Shown: positions 1 to 8,617, numbered from the stretch's first letter. The stretch is DNA of 30,577 nucleotides from an uncultured Ruminococcus sp. (GCA_946540705.1 CAMNJD010000553.1:1-30577); one strand, 5' to 3'. A program made the numbers and translations. Notes: generated by a model not told the origin, from the letters alone.

Positions 1-3000
1 GCGGTTCAGCAGCTTTTTCTTCTGCTCGTCAAATTCCTCCTGCGTCAGGATGCCTTCATCCATCAGCTCCTTCAGCTTGCGAAGCTCGTCCGCGACCATC
101 AGCTTGGAATCCGCAGCACTCTGCTGATTCTTCGCCTTGTTCTTTGCAGACTGATATCCGCGTGCGTCCGGATCCGGATATTCCTCATAGGGCAGCTCAT
201 AAATGCCCTTCTTATGCAGCTCACGAAGCTGCTTCAGGCTCTCATTGTGCTTGTGGTCATAGAAGTAGAATGCGACCATGCACAGCACACCGAATGCCAG
301 CAGACACCAGCCGAGATTCAGCCCGGGCGGTGTGTAGACCATCTTGACCGTATGCTGACCGGGCTCCAGCTCTACGCCGATCATGCCCTGGAACAGCGTC
401 ACAAACGGCTCGTCAAATTCCTCGGAGGTACCGTCCGCATAGTGGTTCGTACCGGTGTAGCGGTATTCCTTGCCGTCAACCCAGATCTTCCAGCCCGGTT
501 CCGCCGGAATCGTTGTCATCATGATCTGGCCGTCCGCCGCAGTGATCTTACCCTCAAGGGTTCTTCCGCCGTAGGTCGTCAGCTCCCACTGGGATGCCTT
601 CAGCTTATTGATATCCTGCTCAAACAGCCCGGAATCGAAGTGATAGAAGAAGAAGTTTTTGATGATCGTATACTTTTCCTTTACGCCGGCTGCATCCGTC
701 AGCAGCGTCATACGAAGCTGGAGCTGCGTATGTGCGGGGAAGGTGCCGACATAGAGGATCTTGTAGTCATCGCCCTCGAAGTAAGAGCCAAGACCGTTTG
801 CATTCGAGCCGTCCTTATTCAGACAGGTCGGCCCGTCAAGGTTCCACTGGTCTGCGAGCCAGAGATTGACCTTGCTCTGTGCCTCGGATTTGAAGAACAG
901 ATACAGCGGTTCATCAGTCTCAGTCTCAAGGAAGATATCGACGGTCGGGTCAGCCGCATGTGTCGCGCCTGCCGGAACCTGCTCGCGGTAATTCGTCTGA
1001 TCGCCGTAGGGCGTGGTGTAGACGTCATTCAGACGCGGATTCGTAACGCCCTTTTCGATCATTTCCTCGGTCTGTGTGACCTGAATCGGATGATAATACT
1101 GATGCCAGCTCTCAAACGCGCCGTCCTGGTTGATGACCGTATTGCCGGAAATCGTGCTCAGCAGGAGATTCTGGCTGTTGAACGGGTTGTCATTGCCGAA
1201 TTTTTCGATGCGCTTGATGCTTTCGTCGGCCATGAAGCCAAGTGCGAGTGCATTCTTGTTCTCATAGATGTTGACGGTGATCTCCGATTCGGACTGTGAA
1301 AGTGCCTTTTCGGTCATGATCTTCTTATAGGTCGCAGAAACATTCTTGTTCTGCTCGTCGTCATCCTTCAGAACATTTTTGTTGGTATCGCCCTTATCGA
1401 GCACGTACTTGATGCCGAGAATACTGTCCGCAAGCGGCGTATTGCCGTCATAGCGGGAATAATAGGTGCTTGCGGAATAGCCCATTGCCTCGATGAACTT
1501 CAGAATCTTTGCGTTCATGACGGAGCTCGAATGCGTCAGGCCGCGCAGACGGAATGCTGAGTTGTCATTGACGCAGCGGACATAGGTCTTTTCAGCGCGG
1601 TAGAAGGAATCGTCATACGCATAGAGCTTATCGACGACCTCACGGCCTGTCCGGATATATTCGCGGTAGGATGTGCCGGACGAGTATGCGACCTCGTGGT
1701 GAATATCGAGAAATGCGCTCTTTGCGTTATAGACCAGCTCGCCGCTGACGATCGTCAGCAGGGAGGCGGTCATGATGACCTTCATGCTCTTTGACGGATT
1801 CTTCAGGCCGAATGCAAAGACAAATCCGCCGTAGACCAGCAGCAGCATGATCGTTGCCGCAACGGTCGAATACTTGCCGATATACTCCTCGCCCTTCATG
1901 TTGAGGTAGTGCTGATTATAGGCGAGGATGAGCAGAATCGAGAGCACACCGACAGTGCCCGCGATCGCATACTTGTGGATCGAGGAAGCGTAGCGCAGCG
2001 CCATCGCAGCCATGCTCAGAACGATGAACGAGAAGATGAACGAATAACGGAAGGGGAGCCAGTTCGGCATCTGTCCGCCGTGCCACCAGATGTCGATTTC
2101 CTTGAAGAACATGCAGTAGAACATCACGAAGCAGAGGACACCGTAGCCGACCTTCTGTCTCCACGGAATGCGGCGGTTGAAGAAGAACAGCGGGAAGCAG
2201 AGGAATGAAAGCACGCCGCAGTAAACCTCCGGCTTACCCGAGACATTGACCGAATTATACTGATCGACCGCAAACTGCGCAACGAATTCCAGCGGAGAGA
2301 ACTGACCCTTCCAGCCGAAATTGTAGCCGCCCTGCGGCTTTGCGAAGTCCATTTTGCCAAGGCTCAGGGCATTGTAGACCGGCAGAACCATGAATGCGGC
2401 ACAGCACAGTGCAACAACGGTTGCCATACCCATGCGGATGATCGTGCGGACCAGCTTCAGGATCTCCTGCTTCATCTTCGGGGTGAACTGCTTGATCCAG
2501 AAGTAGGTCATGATGCCGAGATACACGGCCAGCAGCACCAGCATGATGATCATGTAGGCCTTTCTGCTGCTGATTTTCTTCTCATCAATCACATCATCGT
2601 GCTTTGCCTTGTACCACAGGAATCCGAACAGCACAGACAGGGCAGCGATCACAAATCCGCCGAACACGATCGGGCGGGCGTAATTGTCATACTTGTCCGA
2701 GCTGATGAACAGATAAAACAGGAAATAGATGCCGGTGAAAATGCAGCACATGAAGCCGATATAGAAGTTTGCGACGCAGATCAGCGCGAGCGGAATGATC
2801 ATGTTGATCTTTCTGCCGTCGTCGATCAGGTATTCGATACCCAGAATAATGAACGGCAGACAAACCAGACCGTCCAGCCACATCGGGTCGATCGTCTGGA
2901 TGATGCCGTAGGCGCACATGCCGAAGCTCACGCCGAGCACGACGGAAAGTCCCTGAGACACATGCTTGGATTTCCGCGCATAATAGCTGAACGCGAAGGA

Positions 3001-3441
3001 AGCCATACCGAGCTTGCAGAGGATCATGATCAGCAGTGCGCCCAGGATCTTTGTCCGCGGAAGCAGAATCACGATCAGCGTGAACGGGCTGGCGAGATAA
3101 TAGCCGATAACGCCCATATATCCGCCGGAGAGGTTGCGCGACCAGTTATAGACCGTGCTGCCGTCGCCGTGGAAGGCATCACGGATCGCCTCAAAGTAGT
3201 AAACATACTGTCCGTTCAGATCCAGACACAGAACAGAATGATCGCCCGAGGGCTCCAGTCCGAAGAGCCGGTATGCCAGATAGACCAGCATAACCGGAAG
3301 GAAAAAGGCAAGCAGATATGACCAGTTCCGCCAGAACCAGCCCTTGATGCCCTTTGGGCTTTCAAGCTGCTGAACCATCCTGGAAGGGTTGCTCTGACCC
3401 GGAATCACGGCCGGAGCGCCCTTCTTTTTTGATTTAGACAA
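1..3441 (-). CDS. YfhO-family polytopic membrane protein with C-terminal SHOCT-like segment (partial, 3' end off window)
   Basis: Reading the minus strand from a TTG at 3441-3439 gives an uninterrupted frame of 1147 codons to the window edge, so the C-terminus is missing. The start is set by an AGGAGG at 3454-3449, seven bases upstream; no ATG fits as well. After a short basic N-terminus (SKSKKKG) there are a dozen or so hydrophobic segments over roughly the first 550 residues, then a large soluble region containing GWKIWVDGK, the kind of motif seen in the extracytoplasmic domain of YfhO proteins, one more membrane segment, and a cytoplasmic tail. The tail ends with LKELMDEGILTQEEFDEQKK, which matches the SHOCT pattern (short C-terminal helix pair). 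YfhO relatives in Bacillus and Listeria take part in glycosylation of teichoic or lipoteichoic acid; that role is inferred here. The gene is transcribed away from dnaA. Confidence 0.9.
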   Translation of the reverse strand, partial: MSKSKKKGAPAVIPGQSNPSRMVQQLESPKGIKGWFWRNWSYLLAFFLPVMLVYLAYRLFGLEPSGDHSVLCLDLNGQYVYYFEAIRDAFHGDGSTVYNWSRNLSGGYMGVIGYYLASPFTLIVILLPRTKILGALLIMILCKLGMASFAFSYYARKSKHVSQGLSVVLGVSFGMCAYGIIQTIDPMWLDGLVCLPFIILGIEYLIDDGRKINMIIPLALICVANFYIGFMCCIFTGIYFLFYLFISSDKYDNYARPIVFGGFVIAALSVLFGFLWYKAKHDDVIDEKKISSRKAYMIIMLVLLAVYLGIMTYFWIKQFTPKMKQEILKLVRTIIRMGMATVVALCCAAFMVLPVYNALSLGKMDFAKPQGGYNFGWKGQFSPLEFVAQFAVDQYNSVNVSGKPEVYCGVLSFLCFPLFFFNRRIPWRQKVGYGVLCFVMFYCMFFKEIDIWWHGGQMPNWLPFRYSFIFSFIVLSMAAMALRYASSIHKYAIAGTVGVLSILLILAYNQHYLNMKGEEYIGKYSTVAATIMLLLVYGGFVFAFGLKNPSKSMKVIMTASLLTIVSGELVYNAKSAFLDIHHEVAYSSGTSYREYIRTGREVVDKLYAYDDSFYRAEKTYVRCVNDNSAFRLRGLTHSSSVMNAKILKFIEAMGYSASTYYSRYDGNTPLADSILGIKYVLDKGDTNKNVLKDDDEQNKNVSATYKKIMTEKALSQSESEITVNIYENKNALALGFMADESIKRIEKFGNDNPFNSQNLLLSTISGNTVINQDGAFESWHQYYHPIQVTQTEEMIEKGVTNPRLNDVYTTPYGDQTNYREQVPAGATHAADPTVDIFLETETDEPLYLFFKSEAQSKVNLWLADQWNLDGPTCLNKDGSNANGLGSYFEGDDYKILYVGTFPAHTQLQLRMTLLTDAAGVKEKYTIIKNFFFYHFDSGLFEQDINKLKASQWELTTYGGRTLEGKITAADGQIMMTTIPAEPGWKIWVDGKEYRYTGTNHYADGTSEEFDEPFVTLFQGMIGVELEPGQHTVKMVYTPPGLNLGWCLLAFGVLCMVAFYFYDHKHNESLKQLRELHKKGIYELPYEEYPDPDARGYQSAKNKAKNQQSAADSKLMVADELRKLKELMDEGILTQEEFDEQKKKLLNR

Positions 3442-3461
3442 TGAAATTCCTCCTTTTCTTT

Positions 3462-3477
3462 TGTACACATGTACACA
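3462..3477. repeat. Two tandem 8-base units in the YfhO gene leader
   Basis: TGTACACA occurs twice head to tail (3462-3469 and 3470-3477), just upstream of the minus-strand ribosome binding site. TGTACA is itself palindromic, so this could be an operator or only a small slippage duplication. Confidence 0.45.
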
Positions 3478-3529
3478 GATTGAGATTCCTCTTCCGGCCG
3501 CCCTGACCGGCTCTGATGCATACTTTATT

Positions 3530-3558
3530 ATTATACATTGTTTTCCTCTGTTTTGCAA
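3530..3558 (-). promoter_or_regulatory. SigA-type promoter for the YfhO-family gene
   Basis: On the minus strand, a -35 TTGCAA (3558-3553) lies 17 bases from a perfect -10 TATAAT (3535-3530). Transcription would start near 3523 and give a leader of about 80 bases to the TTG start at 3441. The promoter is divergent from that of dnaA. Confidence 0.65.
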
Positions 3559-3670
3559 GCCCTTTTTGCAAATTTCAGAATCATTTTATAAAGCAGGTTT
3601 TCGCAGGCGTGAGGCGGGAAAATTTCTGCGCATAAATATCCGGCAGGATGCCGTGCATTATTTGTGAAAA

Positions 3671-3690
3671 CCTCCAATGATTCTGCAATC
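3671..3690 (+). repeat. Copy 1 of a shared motif CCTCC-N4-ATTCTGCAATC
   Basis: This 20-base block ends three bases before the -35 of the dnaA promoter. The same block, differing only in the four middle bases, is found at 25152-25171 after secF. I do not recognise it as a known regulator site. Confidence 0.4.
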
Positions 3691-3693
3691 TGC

Positions 3694-3722
3694 TTGATAT
3701 TTCCCGCGCAACATGCTATAAT
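3694..3722 (+). promoter_or_regulatory. dnaA promoter
   Basis: TTGATA (3694-3699), 17-base spacer, TATAAT (3717-3722), with TG at 3714-3715 giving an extended -10. The predicted start is near 3729, about 105 bases before the favoured dnaA start codon. No TTTTCCACA-like DnaA box is evident around it. Confidence 0.75.
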
Positions 3723-3833
3723 ATATCGTGTATACGACTGCGCACAGGCGAAGTATGCCCTGTTGAAAATGTGCGGCAGCGAAAATATTTTATAAAAACA
3801 TATAATATAAAACTGAAGGATGTGACGAGGACA

Positions 3834-5189
3834 GTGAATTCCTTTGATGAGGTGTTCGAGGCCGTAAAGACCTACTGTACAAGTGAGGGAAAGATCGGTG
3901 ATATTCCCAAAAAACTGTGGCTGGATACGCTGAAGCCCGCCAGGCTCGAAGGAACAGACGCAGTTTTTTACTGCAATTCTGATTTTCAGCGCAATGTTGT
4001 CATGGATAACTACGAAAATATGCTGAAGGAAGCATTTGAGCAGATCCTCGGCTTCCCGGTACTGATCCGCCTGATCGTGAAGGATCCCAATGTCGAGGAG
4101 ATCTCTCCGGAAACGGACGGCATGCAGGAAAGCCCGGAAAAGCCGAATGCGGACGGCGACTATGCCTATACGTTCGATACGTTTATTGTCGGCAGCTCCA
4201 ACCAGTTTGCCTATGCAGCCTGCACCAGCATCGCACGCAGCGACGGCAACGGCAATACCTATAATCCGCTGTTTATCTACGGCCCCTCCGGCCTCGGAAA
4301 GACCCACCTGCTGACCGCGATCTCCCATGAGATGAAGCGCCGGAACCCCGATCTCAAGATCATTTACGTCACCGGCGAGACTTTCACCAATGAGCTGATC
4401 GAGGCGATCAAGCAGAAGAAGGACACCTCTATGTTCCATGACAAGTACCGCACGGCCGATGTGCTGCTCGTCGATGATATCCAGTTCATCAGCGGCCGCG
4501 ATACGACACAGGAGGAATTCTTCCATACCTTCAATATCCTTCACGCAGCAGGCAAGCAGATCGTCCTGACCTCCGACCGGCCGCCGAAGGATATCAAGAT
4601 CCTGGAGGATCGTATCCGGACACGCTTTGAATCGGGACTCATTACCGATATTTCCATGCCGGATTTCGAGACAAGAGTCGCGATCATCCGCCGCAAGGCA
4701 GAGCTGCTCGATCTCAATATTCCGGACGATGTCGCGGAATTCATCGCGAACAGACTGAAAACGAATATCCGTCAGCTTGAGGGCGCTGTCAAGCGCCTGA
4801 AGGCATTGAAGCAGCTCGCGGATTCTGCGCCCTCGCTCTCAATGGCACAGAGCGTCATTCGCGATATCCTGACCGACGAGCAGCCTGCGCCTGTCACCGT
4901 CGAGCGCATCATCGCGGAAGTCTCGAACCTCTACGGCGTTTCTGCGGAGGATATCCGCTCAAAGAAGCGCTCACAGCAGGTCTCCAATGCGCGCAAGGTC
5001 GCGATCTATCTGGTACATGAGATCACACAGATGACCCTCGCCTCGATCGGTGAGGAGTTCGGCAACCGCGATCACTCTACTATAGTATATGCAACGAAGT
5101 ATGTCGAGAAAAATATGACCAAGGACAAGAATCTCTGTGATGCGATCGAGTCGATCACCAAGACGATCCGCGACGGATCGGCAAAGTAA
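3834..5189 (+). CDS. dnaA: Chromosomal replication initiator protein DnaA
   Basis: DnaA is the AAA+ ATPase that binds DnaA boxes, melts oriC and loads the helicase. In the 451-residue form the Walker A motif GPSGLGKTH is at about 150-158, the Walker B VLLVDDIQF at about 210-218, and the DNA-binding signature NRDHSTIVYA begins near 411 in the C-terminal helix-turn-helix domain; the N-terminal domain I (NSFDEVFEAVKTYC) is present. The start is uncertain. The frame is open from a GTG at 3771, but that codon has no ribosome binding site and adds 21 basic residues not usual in the family. GTG at 3834 has GAGG three bases upstream and AAGGA farther off, and gives the normal family length. Placement beside the 600-base origin and dnaN is the classical Firmicutes layout. 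Confidence 0.97.
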   Translation: MNSFDEVFEAVKTYCTSEGKIGDIPKKLWLDTLKPARLEGTDAVFYCNSDFQRNVVMDNYENMLKEAFEQILGFPVLIRLIVKDPNVEEISPETDGMQESPEKPNADGDYAYTFDTFIVGSSNQFAYAACTSIARSDGNGNTYNPLFIYGPSGLGKTHLLTAISHEMKRRNPDLKIIYVTGETFTNELIEAIKQKKDTSMFHDKYRTADVLLVDDIQFISGRDTTQEEFFHTFNILHAAGKQIVLTSDRPPKDIKILEDRIRTRFESGLITDISMPDFETRVAIIRRKAELLDLNIPDDVAEFIANRLKTNIRQLEGAVKRLKALKQLADSAPSLSMAQSVIRDILTDEQPAPVTVERIIAEVSNLYGVSAEDIRSKKRSQQVSNARKVAIYLVHEITQMTLASIGEEFGNRDHSTIVYATKYVEKNMTKDKNLCDAIESITKTIRDGSAK

Positions 5190-5790
5190 TTTTTCCTCCG
5201 CACTGTCAGATCGTTCATTCCTGCGCACTGCTTTTTCCACCCCTTTGTGCATCTGCACAAACCGCGCACGGAAATGTCCGGCATCCCGGAAATCGACAAA
5301 ATTAACCCACCGGAAAATTTACAGAGCAGTTACAGCAGAGCGTTTGTTCGATCAACAGCCCTTTCAACATCTGTTGAAAGATATGTGGAAAACAGGTGTC
5401 GCATTTGCGGGCTTTTTTCCGTTTTCCACCTCCGGACGGCTCCAAAATGTGGAAAACTGCGAAATATACTCCCTGTATTCACACTTTCAACCGTTTTTTC
5501 AACATTCCCTCCCCTGCATTCCACCGTTTTCACCCGCTAACAAATTCAACACGGTGCCTGTCCACGTTTCCACAGATTTCCAAAGAACCGGCGTTCAAAT
5601 AAAGCATGTTACCGTTTCGTCATTTTTTCAAGCAGCTTCGCAGTTTCTGCGTCAGCAGGCCGGCAGTTTTCACTTTTCCACCGTGCCTGCTGCTCCTACT
5701 GTTTATTACCTATTTATGTAAATGTGATTTTGTGTTCCGAATCAGATATGATCGCCGCAGTCTCATGCGGCGGAAAGGAATCCTGTTGAT
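5190..5790. other. Putative replication origin (oriC), dnaA-dnaN intergenic region
   Basis: This 600-base stretch has no convincing gene and is dense in DnaA-box-like 9-mers, all variants of TTTTC(C/A)AC(A/C). Top-strand TTTTCCACC is at 5233-5241, 5422-5430 and 5674-5682, and GTTTCCACA at 5566-5574. Bottom-strand TTTTCCACA (read as TGTGGAAAA) is at 5384-5392 and 5448-5456. The CAAC form appears at 5362-5369, 5372-5379 (inverted), 5484-5492, 5496-5504 and 5543-5551. The canonical TTATCCACA is not present. An AT-rich segment at 5700-5733, between the last box and dnaN, is the best candidate for the unwinding element. Position between dnaA and dnaN agrees with the origin of many Firmicutes. Confidence 0.85.
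5361..5380. repeat. Perfect inverted repeat of two DnaA-like boxes
   Basis: CTTTCAACA and TGTTGAAAG face each other with a two-base TC spacer, nine bases per arm. The bottom-strand box TGTGGAAAA starts four bases later at 5384, so three box-like sites are crowded in about 30 bases. It may be a nucleation point for the initiator, or a dyad for another origin-binding protein. Confidence 0.6.
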
Positions 5791-6900
5791 ATGAAATTTA
5801 CCTGTCAGAAAGCAGACCTCTTTGAGGTTCTTCCGAATATCTCAAAAGCTACCAGTGTCAAGACCCCGATGGAGGTGCTCGCTGCGATCCGGATGGAAGC
5901 GGCGGGACAGACACTCTCCCTCACGGGCTATGACTTAGAGCTCGGAATCCGCACGGAGATCCCCGCGGTCGTTGAGGAGGAGGGCGTTCTGCTCGCAGAC
6001 AGCCGCCTCTTTTCCGAGCTTGTCCGCAGAATGCCGGACGGCATTTTGCAGATCACGACGGACGATCACCTGAAAATTACGATCACGGGCGGCGGTACGG
6101 AGTGCCAGCTTGCGGGCATGCGGGCTGACGAGTATCCCGATCTGCCCGACATTGAACAGGAGAACGGCGCGGTCATTCCGCAGCGGATCCTGAGAGATAT
6201 GATCGAACAGACGATCTATGCCGTTTCGCTCGACGAAACAAAGCCGATCTTTACCGGCGAGCTCATTGAGATCGACAACGATATGCTGAATGTCGTTGCA
6301 CTGGATAATTACCGCATGGCCGTCCGCTCCGAGCCGCTCATGGGGCAGGGGCAGATGAAGTTTGTCGTTCCGGCAAAGGCACTGCGCGAGATCTCGCATC
6401 TGCTGGAATCAGACGAAAAAAATGAGAAGCCCTGCACGATCCGACTTGACCAGCATCAGGCGAGCTTCGAGATCAACCGCTATGTCGTCTATACCAGACT
6501 GCTGGCCGGTGACTTTATCAACTACCGCCGCTCGATCCCGCAGACCTCAAAGGCGGAGGTGCTGATCTCCCGCAAGGAGCTGTTCGACAGCCTTGACCGC
6601 TGCAGCCTGCTCATCAGCGAAAAGAACAAGACCGCCGTGCGGTTCCAGTTTGAGGATGCAAAGGTCATGATTAGCTGCCAGAATGTGCTCGGCAGCGTCG
6701 ATGACCAGCTTGACTGCGACATGACCGGCGAGAAAATGACCATCGGCTTCAACAACCGCTACCTGATCGAAGCCGTCCGCGCAATTCAGGGCGACCGCGT
6801 CAAGCTGATGCTCACCGGGCCTGACCGTGCTGTCAGGGTCATGGAGGCCGACGGCGAAAGCTCGATTGCGGTCATTATGCCGGTGCAGGTTCGCAGATAA
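5791..6900 (+). CDS. dnaN: DNA polymerase III beta subunit (sliding clamp)
   Basis: DnaN forms the ring-shaped dimer that tethers the replicative polymerase to DNA. The 369-residue product has the family length and the start typical of the family (MKFTCQKADLFEVLPNISKA). Three repeated clamp domains of about 120 residues can be followed, with the characteristic segments LELGIRTEIPA in the first, DNYRMAVRSEP in the second and the C-terminal IMPVQVRR in the third. The ATG at 5791 follows AAGGAA (5775-5780) at ten bases. The gene is directly downstream of the origin and begins the tight series dnaN-yaaA-recF-remB-gyrB. No clear promoter of its own was seen in the box-rich region. Confidence 0.97.
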   Translation: MKFTCQKADLFEVLPNISKATSVKTPMEVLAAIRMEAAGQTLSLTGYDLELGIRTEIPAVVEEEGVLLADSRLFSELVRRMPDGILQITTDDHLKITITGGGTECQLAGMRADEYPDLPDIEQENGAVIPQRILRDMIEQTIYAVSLDETKPIFTGELIEIDNDMLNVVALDNYRMAVRSEPLMGQGQMKFVVPAKALREISHLLESDEKNEKPCTIRLDQHQASFEINRYVVYTRLLAGDFINYRRSIPQTSKAEVLISRKELFDSLDRCSLLISEKNKTAVRFQFEDAKVMISCQNVLGSVDDQLDCDMTGEKMTIGFNNRYLIEAVRAIQGDRVKLMLTGPDRAVRVMEADGESSIAVIMPVQVRR

Positions 6901-6939
6901 ATTACGCAGCAGCAATACTTCCGTATGGAGATACCGAAT

Positions 6940-7173
6940 ATGGAAAAGATAGATATAACGCTCAAAACTCCGTTTATCAAGCTCGAGCAGCTCATGAAGC
7001 TCGCAAGCCTGACCGATACGGGCGGATTCGCCAAGACCCTCATTCAGAACGGTGAGGTGTCTGTCAACGGCGCGGTCTGCACGATGCGCGGAAAGAAGAT
7101 CCGGAACGGCGATGTCGTGACGGTCGATCAGTTTGCGGTGCATGTAACGGCACCGGAGGATGAAACAGCGTAA
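6940..7173 (+). CDS. yaaA: S4-domain RNA-binding protein YaaA
   Basis: A 77-residue protein made almost wholly of an S4 RNA-binding fold (FIKLEQLMKLASLTDTGGFAK, then GEVSVNGAVCTMRGKKIRNGD). In Bacillus the equivalent gene sits in the same place between dnaN and recF and its product is associated with ribosome assembly; that function is taken from the family. I prefer the ATG at 6940, with GGAG nine bases upstream, over the in-frame ATG at 6925, which has no ribosome binding site. The stop codon directly abuts the recF ATG, so the two are probably translationally coupled. Confidence 0.92.
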   Translation: MEKIDITLKTPFIKLEQLMKLASLTDTGGFAKTLIQNGEVSVNGAVCTMRGKKIRNGDVVTVDQFAVHVTAPEDETA

Positions 7174-8304
7174 ATGCGTGTGTTATCTCTCGAAGCACAG
7201 GATTTCCGCAATCTGCGGGAAATACAGATGCAGCCCGCAGAGTCGCTGAATCTGATTTTCGGCGATAATGCACAGGGCAAGACGAATCTGCTGGAGTCGA
7301 TCTGGTGCTGCACGGGCTGCCGGAGCTTCCGCGGCGCGAAGGAGCGCGACTTTATCCGCCTGAAATCGCAGGCGATGCACCTGAAAATGAAATTCGCCGA
7401 CAGCCGCAGAACACAGGAAATTCAGCTTCATATGGCAAGAGGCGACGGAAAGCAGAAGAAGATCCTGCTGAACGGCGTTCCCCTGAAGGGCGGAAGCGGA
7501 CTGTTTTCTCAGTTTCAGTGCGTGATCTTTTCACCGGATGACCGCGAGCTGATCCGCGGCGGCCCCGAGCGGCGCAGAGGATTTATGGACCTTTGCGGCT
7601 CGCAGCTTACACCGAAAATGCTCGGCTGCCTCAGACAGTTCGATCAGCTTACGGCACAGCGGAACGCCATGCTGAAGCAGATCTCCCTCGGCACGGCGCA
7701 GCGCGGTGACCTCTCCCTCTGGGATTCGCAGCTCGCTGCTTACGGCTCGCTGCTGACCTGCCTGCGCTATGCGTATGTGAAGCGGCTCGCCTCCGTCTGC
7801 GAAACACTGTACGGCGGCATCACCGGCGGAACAGAGTCGCTCAGCGTCAAATATCGCTCCAATATCTTCAAAAACAGCGAGATTCCCGAGCGCCCGACAA
7901 AGGAGATGCAGCAGTATTACTTTGAGCAGCTCCGGAAATCTGCGGATGATGATATCCGTCTGGGATTTACTGCGAAGGGCGCGGGGCGCGACGATTTTTC
8001 CTGCCGGATCGGGGGGCTTTCTGTCCGGGAATTCGGCTCGCAGGGACAGCAGAAAAGCACTGCACTGGTGCTGAAGCTGGCACAGGCCTCCGTCTTTTAT
8101 GAAACAAAGGAGGAAACCCCGGTCATTCTGCTGGATGATGTCATGGGTGAGCTCGATGCCAAGCGGCAGCGGCTCGTGTATGAGATTATTCAGAACATGC
8201 AGATTTTCCTGACGACCTGTCAGCCCGAATCCATCGGTGCGGAGCAGACCGGCAGAGGCAAAGTGTTTTTTATGGAAAACGGCGCATTATCCGATTCTGA
8301 GTGA
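7174..8304 (+). CDS. recF: DNA replication and repair protein RecF
   Basis: RecF is an ABC/SMC-like ATPase that, with RecO and RecR, helps load RecA at single-strand gaps. The 376-residue protein has Walker A GDNAQGKT at 30-37, the ABC signature-like GSQGQQK at about 288-294 and Walker B VILLDDVMGELD at about 317-328. The N-terminal LSLEAQDFRNL is typical of the family. The ATG directly follows the yaaA stop; GGAGGA lies in the end of yaaA, 13 bases upstream. Location between yaaA and remB/gyrB is conserved in Firmicutes. Confidence 0.96.
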   Translation: MRVLSLEAQDFRNLREIQMQPAESLNLIFGDNAQGKTNLLESIWCCTGCRSFRGAKERDFIRLKSQAMHLKMKFADSRRTQEIQLHMARGDGKQKKILLNGVPLKGGSGLFSQFQCVIFSPDDRELIRGGPERRRGFMDLCGSQLTPKMLGCLRQFDQLTAQRNAMLKQISLGTAQRGDLSLWDSQLAAYGSLLTCLRYAYVKRLASVCETLYGGITGGTESLSVKYRSNIFKNSEIPERPTKEMQQYYFEQLRKSADDDIRLGFTAKGAGRDDFSCRIGGLSVREFGSQGQQKSTALVLKLAQASVFYETKEETPVILLDDVMGELDAKRQRLVYEIIQNMQIFLTTCQPESIGAEQTGRGKVFFMENGALSDSE

Positions 8305-8318
8305 CAGGGAGAAACGCA

Positions 8319-8573
8319 ATGTATATTCACCTCGGAGAACGCATTTCGATCCACGACAGTACCGTGATCGGTGTGTTTGATATCGAAAATACTACGATCG
8401 GGCAGGATACGAGAAAATATCTGAACCGACTGGAAAAAGAGGGCAGGGCAGTGAATGTTTCGCAGGAAATGCCCAAGAGCTTTGTGGTCTGCATGGAAAA
8501 CGGCGAGGAGGTCGCTTATATCTCCCCGATCTCTGTAGCGACCCTCAAAAAACGCGCAAAAACAATGTTCTGA
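8319..8573 (+). CDS. remB: RemB-like extracellular matrix regulator (DUF370)
   Basis: An 84-residue protein beginning MYIHLGERISIHDSTVIGVFD. This resembles the small DUF370 protein (YaaB/RemB) encoded between recF and gyrB in Bacillus. In Bacillus, RemA and RemB are involved in control of biofilm matrix genes, RemA as a DNA-binding protein. The frame extends back to 8301, but the ATG at 8319 has AGGGAG seven bases upstream and gives the usual family N-terminus. The residue pattern QEMPKSFVVC..GEEVAYISPIS supports the assignment. What it regulates in this organism cannot be told from the window. Confidence 0.88.
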   Translation: MYIHLGERISIHDSTVIGVFDIENTTIGQDTRKYLNRLEKEGRAVNVSQEMPKSFVVCMENGEEVAYISPISVATLKKRAKTMF

Positions 8574-8617
8574 CATGACAGAGCATTTTTCAGTACAGCA
8601 TGTAGAGGAGAAGCATA

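Noticed and set aside
214..1299. Long plus-strand open frame opposite the YfhO-family gene
   Set aside because: It is antisense to a convincing membrane-protein frame, has no ribosome binding site and no recognisable domain.
2599..3321. Second plus-strand frame opposite the YfhO-family gene
   Set aside because: Its Asp/Glu/His/Gln-rich composition is what results from reading hydrophobic codons backwards.
3717..3735. Possible NrdR box overlapping the dnaA promoter
   Set aside because: Some AT-rich likeness (TATAATATATCGTGT) but the length and symmetry do not fit the NrdR-box consensus.
3531..4544. Minus-strand frame of 337 codons opposite dnaA
   Set aside because: Covers the DnaA Walker motifs on the other strand; shadow of codon bias.
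5137..5721. Open frames of up to 194 codons across the dnaA-dnaN gap
   Set aside because: They run through the DnaA-box cluster, giving Phe/Ser/Pro-rich products without a start signal; the region is better explained as oriC.
5724..5752. Possible dnaN promoter with TATGAT at 5747-5752
   Set aside because: No acceptable -35 at 16-18 bases, and the AT-rich segment may simply be the unwinding element.
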